DNA of 64,000 bases from Nocardioides aquaticus (GCF_018459925.1 NZ_CP075371.1:1488001-1552000), one strand, 5' to 3'. Shown: positions 46,215 to 54,581, counted from the first letter of the stretch. A program made the numbers and translations. Notes: generated by a model not told the origin, from the letters alone.

Positions 46215-46577
46215 ATGACCGAGCAGGTCGAGACCACCACCGATCGTCGTACCGACCAGATCAACCTCAGCCCGGTCGCCGCGGGCAAGGTGACGAGCCT
46301 CCTCGAGCAGGAGGGCCGTGACGACCTCCAGCTGCGCATCTCGGTGCAGCCCGGCGGCTGCAGCGGGCTGCGCTACCAGCTGTTCTTCGACGAGCGCACC
46401 CTCGACGGCGACGTCGTCACCGACTTCGACGGCGTGTCCGTCGTCGTCGACCGGATGAGCGTGCCCTACCTCAACGGCGCGATGATCGACTTCGTCGACT
46501 CGATCGAGAAGCAGGGCTTCACCATCGACAACCCGAACGCGACCGGCTCCTGCGCCTGCGGCGACTCGTTCCACTGA
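46215..46577 (+). CDS. erpA: Iron-sulfur cluster insertion protein ErpA
   Basis: 120 aa A-type Fe-S carrier. INLSPVAAGKVTSLLEQEGRDDLQLRISVQPGGCSGLRYQLFF holds the first ligand Cys, and ATGSCACGDSFH the C-terminal pair. Passes Fe-S clusters to apo-enzymes. ATG with a GGGAGAG purine stretch; the in-frame ATG 33 nt upstream lacks one. Followed by a 15-bp hairpin, then by three copies of a 22-bp repeat. Confidence 0.95.
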   Translation: MTEQVETTTDRRTDQINLSPVAAGKVTSLLEQEGRDDLQLRISVQPGGCSGLRYQLFFDERTLDGDVVTDFDGVSVVVDRMSVPYLNGAMIDFVDSIEKQGFTIDNPNATGSCACGDSFH

Positions 46578-46627
46578 GCCGCTGACGCACCGCGCGACCT
46601 GAGACACCGCAGCACCCAGCAGCACCC

Positions 46628-46660
46628 GGACCCCCGTCGGCCCCTGGCCGGCGGGGGTCC
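46628..46660. terminator. Hairpin after erpA
   Basis: GGACCCCCGTCGGCC pairs with 46646-46660 (15 bp, one G-U) around CCT. Confidence 0.7.
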
Positions 46661-46663
46661 TGT

Positions 46664-46732
46664 GCGCCGAGATGACGCTTGCGGCGCGCCGAGATGACGC
46701 TTGCGGCGCGCCAAGATGACGCTTGCGGCGCC
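46664..46732. repeat. 22-bp tandem repeat, three copies (locus A)
   Basis: Copies begin at 46664, 46686 and 46708 with a period of exactly 22 bp. Copies 1 and 2 are identical; copy 3 has one G-to-A change. Each reads GCGCCGAGATGACGCTTGCG plus GC, and its ends (GCGCCG/CGGCGC shared with the next copy) can pair around AGATGACGCTTG. The same core occurs at 53911-54512. It lies between the erpA terminator and the stop of a minus-strand small gene. Confidence 0.9.
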
Positions 46733-46738
46733 CCGACC

Positions 46739-46918
46739 TCAGCCGTGCGGCATCGAGGTCGGCGGTGCGGGCACCCGTCTGTCGTACGACGCCGCGCCGC
46801 GGTCGAGCCACGCTTCGCGACCGACCCCGAGCCGGGCACCCACCGCCTGGGCGTCGCGCCGCATCGCCTCGGTGGCGTCGGCGTCCTCATAGGCCAGGCG
46901 GGGCGTGGTGGTCCTCAC
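46739..46918 (-). CDS. Small protein of unknown function, 59 aa
   Basis: Reads VRTTTPRLAYEDADATEAM, then RRDAQAVGARLGVGREAW, then LDRGAASYDRRVPAPPTSMPHG. Composition is protein-like: a charged N-terminal half and a Pro-rich end, with no signal peptide or membrane helix. It has a leaderless -10 box TAGCGT exactly 6 nt upstream, and its stop is 6 nt from the last 22-bp repeat. I do not recognise a family. The gene is divergent from adoK. Confidence 0.55.
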   Translation of the reverse strand: MRTTTPRLAYEDADATEAMRRDAQAVGARLGVGREAWLDRGAASYDRRVPAPPTSMPHG

Positions 46919-46930
46919 ACCGCGACGCTA
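46919..46930 (-). promoter_or_regulatory. Leaderless-type -10 box for the 59-aa gene
   Basis: TAGCGT on the minus strand (46930-46925), 6 nt before the GTG. Confidence 0.4.
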
Positions 46931-46967
46931 GGGGCTACCGAGAAGTAGACCCAGGCCTACGCGGCGG

Positions 46968-46981
46968 TAGTGTCACGCGAC
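46968..46981 (+). promoter_or_regulatory. Leaderless-type -10 box for adoK
   Basis: TAGTGT at 46968-46973, 8 nt before the GTG at 46982. The in-frame GTG at 46970 overlaps the box and is rejected. Confidence 0.45.
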
Positions 46982-47998
46982 GTGCCAGCCGACACCGCCG
47001 CCCCCCTGTCCTCCGCGCCGAACGGACCGCTGCTGATCGCGGGCTCGATCGCCACCGACCACCTGATGACCTTCGGTGGCCGGTTCGCCGACTCGCTGGT
47101 CGTCGAGCAGCTGGACAAGATCTCGCTGTCCTTCCTGGTGGAGGACCTGGAGATCCGTCGCGGGGGAGTCGCCCCGAACATGTGCTTCGGGCTGGGGCGC
47201 CTCGGCGTACGCCCGGTGCTGGTCGGCGCGGCCGGCGAGGACTTCACCGACTACCGGTCGTGGCTCGAGCGGCACGGCGTCGACTGCGACTCGGTGCACA
47301 TCTCCACCTCCGCCCACACCGCGCGGTTCGTGTGCACCACCGACTCCTCGATGGCGCAGTTCGCCTCGTTCTACCCCGGTGCGATGGCCGAGGCGCGCCT
47401 GATCGAGCTGGCGCCGATCGTCGCCCGGGTGGGCGCGCCGGCCTACGTCCTGATCGGCGCCGACGACCCTGAGGCGATGCGCCGCCACACCCACGAGTGC
47501 CGCACCCGCGGCTACGCCTTCATCGCCGACTGCTCCCAGCAGCTGGCCTTCGGCGACGGCGACCTGATCCGCGACCTCGTCGACGGCGCGACGATCTCGT
47601 TCTCCAACGAGTACGAGTCGCACATGATCGAGCAGAAGACCGGCTGGTCGGCCGCGGAGATCCTGGACCGGGTCGGCATGCTCGTCACGACCCTCGGCGC
47701 GGAGGGCGTACGGATCAGCCGCCGCGGCGAGCAGGACGTGGTCGTCCCCGCCGCAGCCGACGTCACCGCGGTCGAGCCCACCGGGGTGGGCGACGCCTTC
47801 CGAGCCGGGTTCCTGGCCGCGCTGAGCTGGGGTCTCGGCCTCGAGCGCGCCGCCCAGGTCGGCTGCGTGCTCGCGGCCTACGTCGTGGAGACGGTCGGCA
47901 CCCAGGAGTACTCCTTCACCGCTGCCGACTTCGCCGGCCGCCTCGAGGCGTCCTACGGCGCCGACGTGGCCGCCGAGGTCGTGCCGCACCTGACCTGA
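46982..47998 (+). CDS. adoK: Adenosine kinase (PfkB family)
   Basis: 338 aa. Very close to M. tuberculosis AdoK (Rv2202c): GSIATDHLMTFGGRF, KISLSFLVEDLEIRRGGVAPNM, AHTARFVCTTD and ASFYPGAMAEAR all match in order. The catalytic motif is DPTGVGDAFRAGFL-like (EPTGVGDAFRAGFL), with the Asp base. Phosphorylates adenosine to AMP for purine salvage. Lies near erpA and the cytochrome genes as in mycobacteria. Confidence 0.94.
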   Translation: MPADTAAPLSSAPNGPLLIAGSIATDHLMTFGGRFADSLVVEQLDKISLSFLVEDLEIRRGGVAPNMCFGLGRLGVRPVLVGAAGEDFTDYRSWLERHGVDCDSVHISTSAHTARFVCTTDSSMAQFASFYPGAMAEARLIELAPIVARVGAPAYVLIGADDPEAMRRHTHECRTRGYAFIADCSQQLAFGDGDLIRDLVDGATISFSNEYESHMIEQKTGWSAAEILDRVGMLVTTLGAEGVRISRRGEQDVVVPAAADVTAVEPTGVGDAFRAGFLAALSWGLGLERAAQVGCVLAAYVVETVGTQEYSFTAADFAGRLEASYGADVAAEVVPHLT

Positions 47999-48018
47999 GC
48001 CACCGAGTCCCGGCGCAC

Positions 48019-48264
48019 CTACGTCGTACGCCGCACCGCGAAGCGGGGGCAGCCGTCCGCGGCGACGTCCTCACCGACGTACTCCTGGTCCCGCATCCGG
48101 CACCACGCCGGGACGTCGTGACGGGCCGCGGGGTCGGTGGCGACGACGGCGAGGACCTCGCCGACGGCCACCCGGGGCAGGGCACGGGCCAGCTCCACCA
48201 CCGGCAGCGGGCAGCGCAGGCCCCGGCAGTCCAGCTCCAGGGCCGGTGCTCCGCCGGGACTCAC
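48019..48264 (-). CDS. TusA family sulfurtransferase
   Basis: 81 aa. LELDCRGLRCPLPVVELARAL carries the TusA CPxP motif (CPLP), where the Cys accepts persulfide; DPAARHDVPAWCRMRDQEYVG is the family's C-terminal block. Its GTG overlaps the stop of the desulfurase-like gene (GTGA), so the two are coupled; in other actinobacteria the two are often a single fused protein. Probable sulfur acceptor of the neighbouring enzyme, if that enzyme is active. Confidence 0.88.
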   Translation of the reverse strand: MSPGGAPALELDCRGLRCPLPVVELARALPRVAVGEVLAVVATDPAARHDVPAWCRMRDQEYVGEDVAADGCPRFAVRRTT

Positions 48265-49373
48265 AGGCCGACCTCGGCGCGCAGCCCTGCAACGACCTCC
48301 GGCAGGACGGCGACGAAGCGCTCGACCTCGTCGGCGGTGGTGTCGCGGGCGACCCCGACGCGCACGTTGCCGTGGGTCAGCGCGCCCATCGCGGCCAGCA
48401 CGTGGCTCGGCTCGAAGGTGGAGCTGGTGCACGCGGACCCGCTGGCCACCGCGAACCCGCGGGCGTCGAGGGCGTGGACCAGGGCCTCGCCGTCGACGTA
48501 GAGGCACGAGAAGGTCACCAGGTGCGGCAGGCGGTCGACGGGATCGCCGACGACCTCGGTGTCGGGGAGGGCCGTCGCGGCGGCGCGGATCCGATCGACC
48601 AGACGCCGTTGCCGGGCGGCGACCTCGTCCCGCTCGGCCACGACGGCCTGCAGTGCCGCGGCCGCCGCGAGCGCGGCAGGGACGTCCTCGTGGCCGGTCG
48701 TGCGCTCGTCGACCCGGTCGTCCGGCGGGAACGGCGAGGTCCACCGGACGCCCTTGCGCACGAGCAGGACACCCACGCCGGCCGGGCCACCCCAGTGGTG
48801 GGAGGACCCGGCCGCGGCCGACCACCCGTCGGGCAGCGGCTCGCGCCCCATCGAGGCCCGGGCGTCGGCGAAGAGGGGCACCCCACCCAGGCGGGTGGCC
48901 ACCTCGGCCACGGGCTGGCGGGTGCCGACCTCGTGGTTCGCGCTCTGGAGCGCGACCACCGCGACCCCGGGCCGCCCGGCGGCGCGCAGCAGCTCCTCCA
49001 CGTCGACACGGCCGGAACCGTCGACACCGACGTCCTCGACCGGGCCGGCCCACCGCGCCGCGTGGAGCACGGCCGAGTGCTCGACGGCGGCGTGGACGAC
49101 GCGGTCCCCGGCCCGCCGACGGGCCGTCCGCAGCCCGAGCAGGCCCCGGTGCACGGCCTCGGTGCCGGAGCCGGTGAAGGAGACCTCGTCGGGCCTGACC
49201 CCCAGGGCTTCCGCGGTCGTCTCGCGGGCGCGGTCCAGCAGCATCCGGGCCCGGCGGGCGGGGCCGTGCAGGCGGCGCGGATCGGCGTACCCGGCCTCGA
49301 CCGCGGCGCGCAGGGTGTCCCGCGCAGCCGGGTGCAGCGGCTCGGAGGAGGCCGCGTCCAGGTAGCCGCTCAC
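48261..49373 (-). CDS. Cysteine desulfurase-like (class V aminotransferase fold), PLP lysine missing
   Basis: 370 aa. Fold and many motifs are those of IscS/NifS: FTGSGTEAVHRGLLG, VEHSAVLH (ring-stacking His), LQSANHEVGT, and the active Cys loop in SGSACTSSTFEPSHVL. But where the family has S-H-K-W-G-G-P, this protein has SSHHWGGPAGVGVL, so the Schiff-base Lys is His. The Gln of DAAQS is also changed (FADARASMG). The PLP-anchoring Asp remains. Either a non-catalytic scaffold or an enzyme with altered chemistry. The GTG start follows TAGGTT by 6 nt. Operon with tusA. Confidence 0.85.
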   Translation of the reverse strand: MSGYLDAASSEPLHPAARDTLRAAVEAGYADPRRLHGPARRARMLLDRARETTAEALGVRPDEVSFTGSGTEAVHRGLLGLRTARRRAGDRVVHAAVEHSAVLHAARWAGPVEDVGVDGSGRVDVEELLRAAGRPGVAVVALQSANHEVGTRQPVAEVATRLGGVPLFADARASMGREPLPDGWSAAAGSSHHWGGPAGVGVLLVRKGVRWTSPFPPDDRVDERTTGHEDVPAALAAAAALQAVVAERDEVAARQRRLVDRIRAAATALPDTEVVGDPVDRLPHLVTFSCLYVDGEALVHALDARGFAVASGSACTSSTFEPSHVLAAMGALTHGNVRVGVARDTTADEVERFVAVLPEVVAGLRAEVGL

Positions 49374-49385
49374 GGCGGCAACCTA
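49374..49385 (-). promoter_or_regulatory. Leaderless-type -10 box for the desulfurase-like operon
   Basis: TAGGTT on the minus strand (49385-49380), 6 nt before the GTG. Confidence 0.5.
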
Positions 49386-49425
49386 GCCGGTGGGGGCGAG
49401 GGCTCCGGGGACCACGGGTGAAGTA

Positions 49426-49440
49426 CTCTCTGCAAGAGAG
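49426..49440. promoter_or_regulatory. 15-bp palindrome upstream of ctaC
   Basis: CTCTCT-GCA-AGAGAG, about 30 bp before the ctaC start; could be an operator or a leader hairpin. Confidence 0.35.
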
Positions 49441-49468
49441 ATTCTCCCTTCGAGAGGAAGGCCTGTTC

Positions 49469-50347
49469 GTGGGTCTGCAACTCCCCGGACGCCGCGCCGA
49501 GGCGTCGCGTCGCCGGCGCCTGACGGCGTCGTTGATGCTCGTCGCCGGTGCCGCGCTGCTCGCTGGCTGCTCCTCCGACACCGAGGCCGGTCGGCTCGGG
49601 TTCCCCGATCCGGTGTCGGTCCAGGCCGAGTCGAACCTCGAGCTGTGGCGTGGTGCCTGGGCGGCAGCACTCGTGACCGGCGTCGTGGTCTGGGGTCTGA
49701 TCTTCTATGCGGTCCTCCGCTTCCGGCGGCGGTCCGACGACGAGATCCCGGTGCAGACGCGATACAACCTCCCGCTGGAGATCTTCTACACGATCTTCCC
49801 CGTCATCATGGTGATCGTCTTCTTCTCCCAGACCGTGCGCGTACAGAACGTGATGTTGGACGACTCGCCGCCCGACAACGAGCTGACCATCGTCGGCCAG
49901 CAGTGGCAGTGGACCTTCAACCACCCCTACGAGGAGGGCGGTGAGGAGGAGAACGTCTACGAGGTCGGCGCGGGCAACTACATCCCCACGCTCTACCTGC
50001 CCGTCGACGAGACCACCCGGTTCAACCTCTACTCGCCCGACGTGATCCACGACTTCGGCGTCCCGGGCTTCCTGATGAAGATGGACGTCATCCCGGGCCA
50101 GGTGAACTCCTACCAGGTCACACCGACGACCGAGGGCGACTACCTCGGCAAGTGCTACGAGCTTTGCGGGGTCTCGCACTCCCGGATGCTCTTCAACGTC
50201 AAGGTCGTCTCCCGTGCGGAGTACGACGACTACCTCGAGCAGCAGGCTGCCGCGGGCAACGTCTCTGACGAGCCCGTCCTCGGTGGCGCGTACGCCAACA
50301 CCCAGGTCGGCCTCGAGGACGAGGCTGCCGAGGAGGGATCAGAGTGA
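49469..50347 (+). CDS. ctaC: Cytochrome c oxidase subunit II
   Basis: 292 aa lipoprotein: signal ending [15 protein letters not shown] (lipobox LAGC), two membrane helices ([38 protein letters not shown]) and a cupredoxin domain. The Cu-A site is intact: [11 protein letters not shown], then [14 protein letters not shown]. Receives electrons from the cytochrome cc of QcrC and passes them to CtaD. GTG with GAGAGGAAGG about 8 nt upstream; the frame from 49418 would start inside the palindromic leader. First gene of ctaC-ctaD-ctaF. Confidence 0.96.
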   Translation: MGLQLPGRRAEASRRRRLTASLMLVAGAALLAGCSSDTEAGRLGFPDPVSVQAESNLELWRGAWAAALVTGVVVWGLIFYAVLRFRRRSDDEIPVQTRYNLPLEIFYTIFPVIMVIVFFSQTVRVQNVMLDDSPPDNELTIVGQQWQWTFNHPYEEGGEEENVYEVGAGNYIPTLYLPVDETTRFNLYSPDVIHDFGVPGFLMKMDVIPGQVNSYQVTPTTEGDYLGKCYELCGVSHSRMLFNVKVVSRAEYDDYLEQQAAAGNVSDEPVLGGAYANTQVGLEDEAAEEGSE

Positions 50348-52116
50348 CCGCCACCGCCGAGAGGCCCACCGCCACCAACGCGACGCTGCCGCGCAAGACC
50401 CTGGGTCGTCAGCTCGTCACGCTGATGACCACCACCGACCACAAGCTGATCGGCAAGCTGTACCTGATCACCTCGTTCACCTGGTTCCTCGTCGGCGGCG
50501 TGATGGCGCTGCTGATCCGCTCCGAGCTGGCCTTCCCGGGCTCGCAGGTGGTCAACGACGAGCTCTACAACCAGCTGTTCACGATGCACGGCACGATCAT
50601 GCTGCTGTTGTTCGCGACGCCGTTGTTCTTCGGCTTCGCCAACGTGATCATGCCGCTGCAGATCGGTGCGCCCGACGTCGCGTTCCCGCGCCTGAACATG
50701 TTCAGCTACTGGCTGTTCCTCTTCGGCGGCCTGATCGCGGCCTCCGGGTTCCTGACCCCCACCGGGGCGGCCGACTTCGGCTGGTTCGCCTACACCCCGC
50801 TCTCGGACGCCGTACGGTCCCCGGGCGTCGGCGGTGACCTGTGGATCATGGGCCTGTGGATGGCCGGACTCGGCACGATCCTCGGTGCGGTCAACTTCAT
50901 CACCACGATCATCTGCATGCGCGCTCCCGGGATGACGATGTTCCGGATGCCGATGTTCGTCTGGAACACGCTGGTCACCAGCCTGCTGGTGCTCATCGCC
51001 TTCCCGGTGCTGGCCGGCGCGCTGCTCATGCTCGAGGCCGACCGCCAGTTTGGCGCCAACATCTTCGACACCTCGCACGGTGGCGCGATCCTGTGGCAGC
51101 ACCTGTTCTGGTTCTTCGGCCACCCGGAGGTCTACATCATCGCGCTGCCGTTCTTCGGCATCGTGACCGAGATTCTCCCGGTCTTCAGCCGCAAGCCGAT
51201 CTTCGGCTACGTCGGCCTGGTCGGCGCCACGATGGCCATCGCCATCCTCTCGGTCGCAGTGTGGGCGCACCACATGTTCGTGACCGGCTCGGTGAACCTG
51301 CCCTTCTTCTCGGGCATGACGTTCCTGATCGCGGTGCCCACAGGAGTCAAGTTCTTCAACTGGATCGGAACGATGTGGGGCGGGTCCCTGTCCTTCGACA
51401 ACCCGATGCTCTGGTCGGTCGGGTTCCTGACCACCTTTCTGTTCGGGGGTCTGACCGGGGTGATCCTGGCCAGTCCGCCCCTCGACTTCGCGGTATCGGA
51501 CTCCTACTTCGTGGTCGCGCACTTCCACTACGTCGTCTTCGGCACCGTCGTGTTCGCGATGTTCGCGGGCTTCTACTTCTGGTGGCCCAAGATGACCGGC
51601 CGGATGCTCAACGAGCGCCTAGGCAAGCTGCACTTCTGGCTGCTGTTCGTCGGCTTCCACACCACCTTCCTGGTCCAGCACTGGTTGGGAGCCCAGGGTA
51701 TGCCGCGCCGGTACGCCGACTACCTCTCGATCGACGGGTTCACCGGGCTCAACCAGGTCTCGACGATCGGTGCCTTCATCCTGGCCGCCTCGACGCTGCC
51801 GTTCCTCTACAACGTCTACATCTCGCGCAACGCCCCGCTCGTCGAGGTCGACGACCCCTGGGGTTGGGGCCGCTCGCTGGAGTGGGCGACGTCCTGCCCG
51901 CCGCCGCGACACAACTTCGTCACCCTGCCCCGCATCCGCTCGGAGTCCCCGGCCTTCGACCTGCACCACCCCGAAGTCGTCGCCGTGGAGCTCGACGACA
52001 ACCCGGCCGCGCGTGACGGCAACGCAGCCGACGCGCCCGACATGGCCGGGCGCGAAGAGGTCATCAACGACCGGACCAACCGACGCAGCAACGAGCGCAA
52101 AGACGGTGACCGATGA
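50344..52116 (+). CDS. ctaD: Cytochrome c oxidase subunit I
   Basis: 590 aa, 12 membrane helices. Heme and CuB ligands are present: [48 protein letters not shown] with the His-Tyr pair, [10 protein letters not shown] and [13 protein letters not shown]. Catalyses oxygen reduction and proton pumping in the aa3 oxidase. GTG overlaps the ctaC stop (GTGA). The C-terminal 50 residues are hydrophilic, as in other actinobacteria. Confidence 0.98.
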   Translation: MTATAERPTATNATLPRKTLGRQLVTLMTTTDHKLIGKLYLITSFTWFLVGGVMALLIRSELAFPGSQVVNDELYNQLFTMHGTIMLLLFATPLFFGFANVIMPLQIGAPDVAFPRLNMFSYWLFLFGGLIAASGFLTPTGAADFGWFAYTPLSDAVRSPGVGGDLWIMGLWMAGLGTILGAVNFITTIICMRAPGMTMFRMPMFVWNTLVTSLLVLIAFPVLAGALLMLEADRQFGANIFDTSHGGAILWQHLFWFFGHPEVYIIALPFFGIVTEILPVFSRKPIFGYVGLVGATMAIAILSVAVWAHHMFVTGSVNLPFFSGMTFLIAVPTGVKFFNWIGTMWGGSLSFDNPMLWSVGFLTTFLFGGLTGVILASPPLDFAVSDSYFVVAHFHYVVFGTVVFAMFAGFYFWWPKMTGRMLNERLGKLHFWLLFVGFHTTFLVQHWLGAQGMPRRYADYLSIDGFTGLNQVSTIGAFILAASTLPFLYNVYISRNAPLVEVDDPWGWGRSLEWATSCPPPRHNFVTLPRIRSESPAFDLHHPEVVAVELDDNPAARDGNAADAPDMAGREEVINDRTNRRSNERKDGDR

Positions 52117-52529
52117 AGTCCGAGGCCTGGATCTTTGGCGTCACTAGCATCTTCCTGGTGCTCGTGACGCCTGGCTACTGGCTGATCACGTCGGCCGGTG
52201 ACACGGGTGGGGACTGGACCGGCACGTCGGCGTTGGCCATGACCACGCTGCTCGCGGCGATGGTCACGTTCTATCTGGGGTTCCATGCGAGGCGCATGGA
52301 TCCTCGTCCTGAGGACCGTCAGGACGGCGAGATCGCCGACGGTGCCGGAGAGCTCGGGTTCTTCCCGCCGTACTCCTGGTGGCCGCTGTGGTGCGCCTCC
52401 GCGATCGGCGTGATCGTGTTCTCGGTCGCGATGGCTGCCTGGTGGCTGTTGATCATCGGTGCCGTGCTCGGAGCGATCGCCCTGATGGGTCTCGTCTTCG
52501 AGTACTACCGGGGCTTGCACGCCCACTGA
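52113..52529 (+). CDS. ctaF: Cytochrome c oxidase subunit 4 (CtaF)
   Basis: 138 aa with four membrane helices in two pairs, separated by an acidic loop ([35 protein letters not shown]). This layout is diagnostic for the actinobacterial subunit IV. ATG overlaps the ctaD stop (ATGA). Completes the oxidase operon on this strand; subunit III is in the convergent cluster. Confidence 0.95.
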   Translation: MKSEAWIFGVTSIFLVLVTPGYWLITSAGDTGGDWTGTSALAMTTLLAAMVTFYLGFHARRMDPRPEDRQDGEIADGAGELGFFPPYSWWPLWCASAIGVIVFSVAMAAWWLLIIGAVLGAIALMGLVFEYYRGLHAH

Positions 52530-52591
52530 GCGCGGTACGGGCCCTCGCGCGTGAGTGCGGGAACCGGGGTCGTGTGCACCTGCTTGTTAGG

Positions 52592-52628
52592 CTGAGCGGG
52601 GTCGGAGGATCTCTCCGGCCCCGCTCAG
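52592..52628. terminator. Hairpin after ctaF, 16-bp stem
   Basis: CTGAGCGGGGTCGGAG pairs with 52613-52628 (one G-U) around GATCT. It overlaps a TAGGCT box (52588-52593) likely to serve the next gene, so it would be the first thing transcribed from that promoter. Confidence 0.6.
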
Positions 52629-52658
52629 CTGTCTTCTCACTGCCCCGGGAGCTCGTGC

Positions 52659-53903
52659 ATGTCCCTTCCGTCCCGTTCCTCCTCCCAGTCCCGTCGCCTC
52701 GTCGCACTGGCCTCCGCCGCCGTCCTCGCCGGCAGCCTGGCTGCCTGCTCGACCGGCCCCAGCGCGCCGGAGACCAAGGGTGACGCGAGCGACGGGGGAG
52801 CACCCCGCGCCGGGGGCACGCAGGCCGCGTCCGAAGACGCCGCCCGACCCACGGTGACCACGAACGTCGCCCGGGGCGCCCAGGGCGTCCCCGTGGACAC
52901 CACGGTGCAGGTGAGCGCCGACGGCGGCGAGCTGAGCCGCGTCACGGTCTCCTCGCCCGCGGGGCGCCTTCCCGGGACGCTGAGCGACGACGGCGCCGCC
53001 TGGGCGGCTGCCGAGCGCCTCGAGCCGGGCACGACGTACGACATCAGCTCGGTCGTCACCGGCACCGACGGTCGTGACGTCACCGAGTCGAGCTCGTTCA
53101 CCACCGCGCCGCTCACGCTGGACGAGCAGACCTTCGCCTCCGTCGCGCCGCTCGACGGCGAGACCGTGGGCGTGGGCATGCCGGTCGTGGTCAGCTTCGA
53201 CGTCCCGGTCACCGACCGTGCGGCCTTCGAGAAGCAGATGACCGTGACCTCCAGCCCCGCCCAGCCGGGCACCTGGCACTGGATGAGCGACTACGAGGCG
53301 CACTGGCGCCCGAAGGCGTACTGGGAGCCGGGCACCACCGTCGACGTCGACGTCGACGTCAACGGGGTCGACGCCGGCGACGGGATCTACGGCCAGGAGG
53401 ACCGGGAGGTCGGCTTCACCGTGGGGGACTCCCACGTGTACAAGGTGAACGCCCAGACCCACCAGATGCAGGTCTTCTCCAACGGCGACCTGCTGCGCAC
53501 GATCCCGATCACCACCGGCAAGGCGGGGTTCACCACCCGCTCCGGCACGAAGGTGATCATGGAGAAGTTCGAGAGCCGTCGGATGAACTCCGAGACGGTC
53601 GGCATCGCGGCCGGCAGCGCCGAGTCCTACGACATCGCCGACGTGCAGTACGCGATGCGGCTCACGTACTCCGGCGAGTTCATCCACGCCGCCCCCTGGT
53701 CGGTGTCCTCCCAGGGTTCTGCCAACGTCTCCCACGGCTGCACCGGGATGAGCACCGAGAACGCCGCCTGGCTCTACGGCATGACCCTGCGCGGCGACGT
53801 CGTCGAGTACACCGGCACCGACCGGCCGATGACGCTGGACAACGGCTACGGCGACTGGAACGCCTCCTACGCCGACTACCGCCAGGCCTCCGCTCTCGGC
53901 TGA
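52659..53903 (+). CDS. L,D-transpeptidase lipoprotein (LdtMt2-like)
   Basis: 414 aa. Lipobox AGSLAACST; two Ig-like domains about 70-250 (with FASVAPLDGETVGVGMPVVVSFDVPV); YkuD domain about 255-385. Catalytic loop IHAAPWSVSSQGSANVSHGCTGMS with the active Cys in SHGC. Forms 3-3 crosslinks in peptidoglycan on the outer face of the membrane. The gene sits between the two halves of the cytochrome cluster. Its stop codon lies in a short hairpin that opens a long repeat array. Confidence 0.93.
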   Translation: MSLPSRSSSQSRRLVALASAAVLAGSLAACSTGPSAPETKGDASDGGAPRAGGTQAASEDAARPTVTTNVARGAQGVPVDTTVQVSADGGELSRVTVSSPAGRLPGTLSDDGAAWAAAERLEPGTTYDISSVVTGTDGRDVTESSSFTTAPLTLDEQTFASVAPLDGETVGVGMPVVVSFDVPVTDRAAFEKQMTVTSSPAQPGTWHWMSDYEAHWRPKAYWEPGTTVDVDVDVNGVDAGDGIYGQEDREVGFTVGDSHVYKVNAQTHQMQVFSNGDLLRTIPITTGKAGFTTRSGTKVIMEKFESRRMNSETVGIAAGSAESYDIADVQYAMRLTYSGEFIHAAPWSVSSQGSANVSHGCTGMSTENAAWLYGMTLRGDVVEYTGTDRPMTLDNGYGDWNASYADYRQASALG

Positions 53904-53914
53904 CCCCCGCCGAG
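53895..53914 (+). terminator. Short hairpin at the L,D-transpeptidase stop codon
   Basis: CTCGGC-TGACCCCC-GCCGAG. A near-identical hairpin recurs at 54254-54275 inside the repeat array. Confidence 0.5.
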
Positions 53915-54512
53915 GTGACGCTCGCGGCGCATCGAGGTGACGGTCGCGGCGCGCTCCCGGTCGTCCGTATCGCCGTCAGTCGGGTGGGTGCGGGCGTGCG
54001 CGTACTTGCGAGTTCGGGAGCGTCATCCCGGCAGATCCCCGCCGAGGTGACGCTCGCGGCACGTCGAGGTGACGCTCGCGGCGCCTCGTGGTGACGGTTG
54101 CGGCGCGCTCCCGGTCGTCCGTGTCGCTGTCGGTCGGGTGGAGCCGGGCGCGCGGCTCCCGGGTGGTGGGTGAGTGCGCCGTACGGGCTTGTGGTGTCGC
54201 GAGGCGCCGGGGCGTGCAGCTGGACCGGCGAACATCCACGGGTCCGAGAACGTCCTCGGCTGATCCCCGCCGAGGTGACGCTCGCGGCGCGTCGAGGTGA
54301 CGGTTGCGGCGCGTTCTCGGTCGTCCGTATCGCCGTCGGTCGGGTGGGTGCGGGCGCGCGCGTCCTGGGTGGTGGGTGAGTGCGCCGTACGGCGCCGTGG
54401 TGCCGCGAGGCCCCGGGACTGCACAGCCGGATCGGCGTGTACTTGCGAGTCCGGAAGCGTCATCTCGGTGCGCCGCGACCGTCATCTCGGCTGTCCGCAA
54501 GCGTCATCTCGG
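53895..54512. repeat. Intergenic repeat array (locus B of the 22-bp family)
   Basis: Seven direct copies of CGAGGTGACGSTYGCGGCGC-type boxes start at 53911, 53933, 54043, 54065, 54087, 54271 and 54293. Inverted copies (reverse complement, GCG-CCGC-ACGTCATCTCGG type) lie at about 54011-54031, 54449-54468, 54470-54490 and 54492-54512. The direct boxes come in 22-bp-spaced groups of 2, 3 and 2. Each group is followed by a related body of 90-180 bp (CGGTCGTCCGTRTCGC, then GTCGGTCGGGTGG). No convincing gene: open frames run on both strands because stops are rare. Confidence 0.9.
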
Positions 54513-54520
54513 CGCGCAGA

Positions 54521-54551
54521 ACGGCCCGCCGCATGGTCTGCGACGGGCCGT
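54521..54551 (-). terminator. Hairpin after qcrB
   Basis: ACGGCCCG pairs with CGGGCCGT (8 bp) with a further CGC/GCG pair inside; 30 nt beyond the qcrB stop. Confidence 0.5.
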
Positions 54552-54581
54552 CCTGGTGGTGCGGGCTGTGCGGGTGGTGCG

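Noticed and set aside
48255..48270. Possible frameshifted fusion of the desulfurase-like gene and tusA
   Set aside because: The GTGA overlap is a normal coupling arrangement and both proteins have complete ends, so two genes are more likely than a broken fusion.
53976..54500. Minus-strand frames of up to 174 codons across the repeat array
   Set aside because: The translations mirror the DNA repeats in several frames at once and have no start signal. I treat the region as repeat DNA, while noting that a decayed gene cannot be fully excluded.
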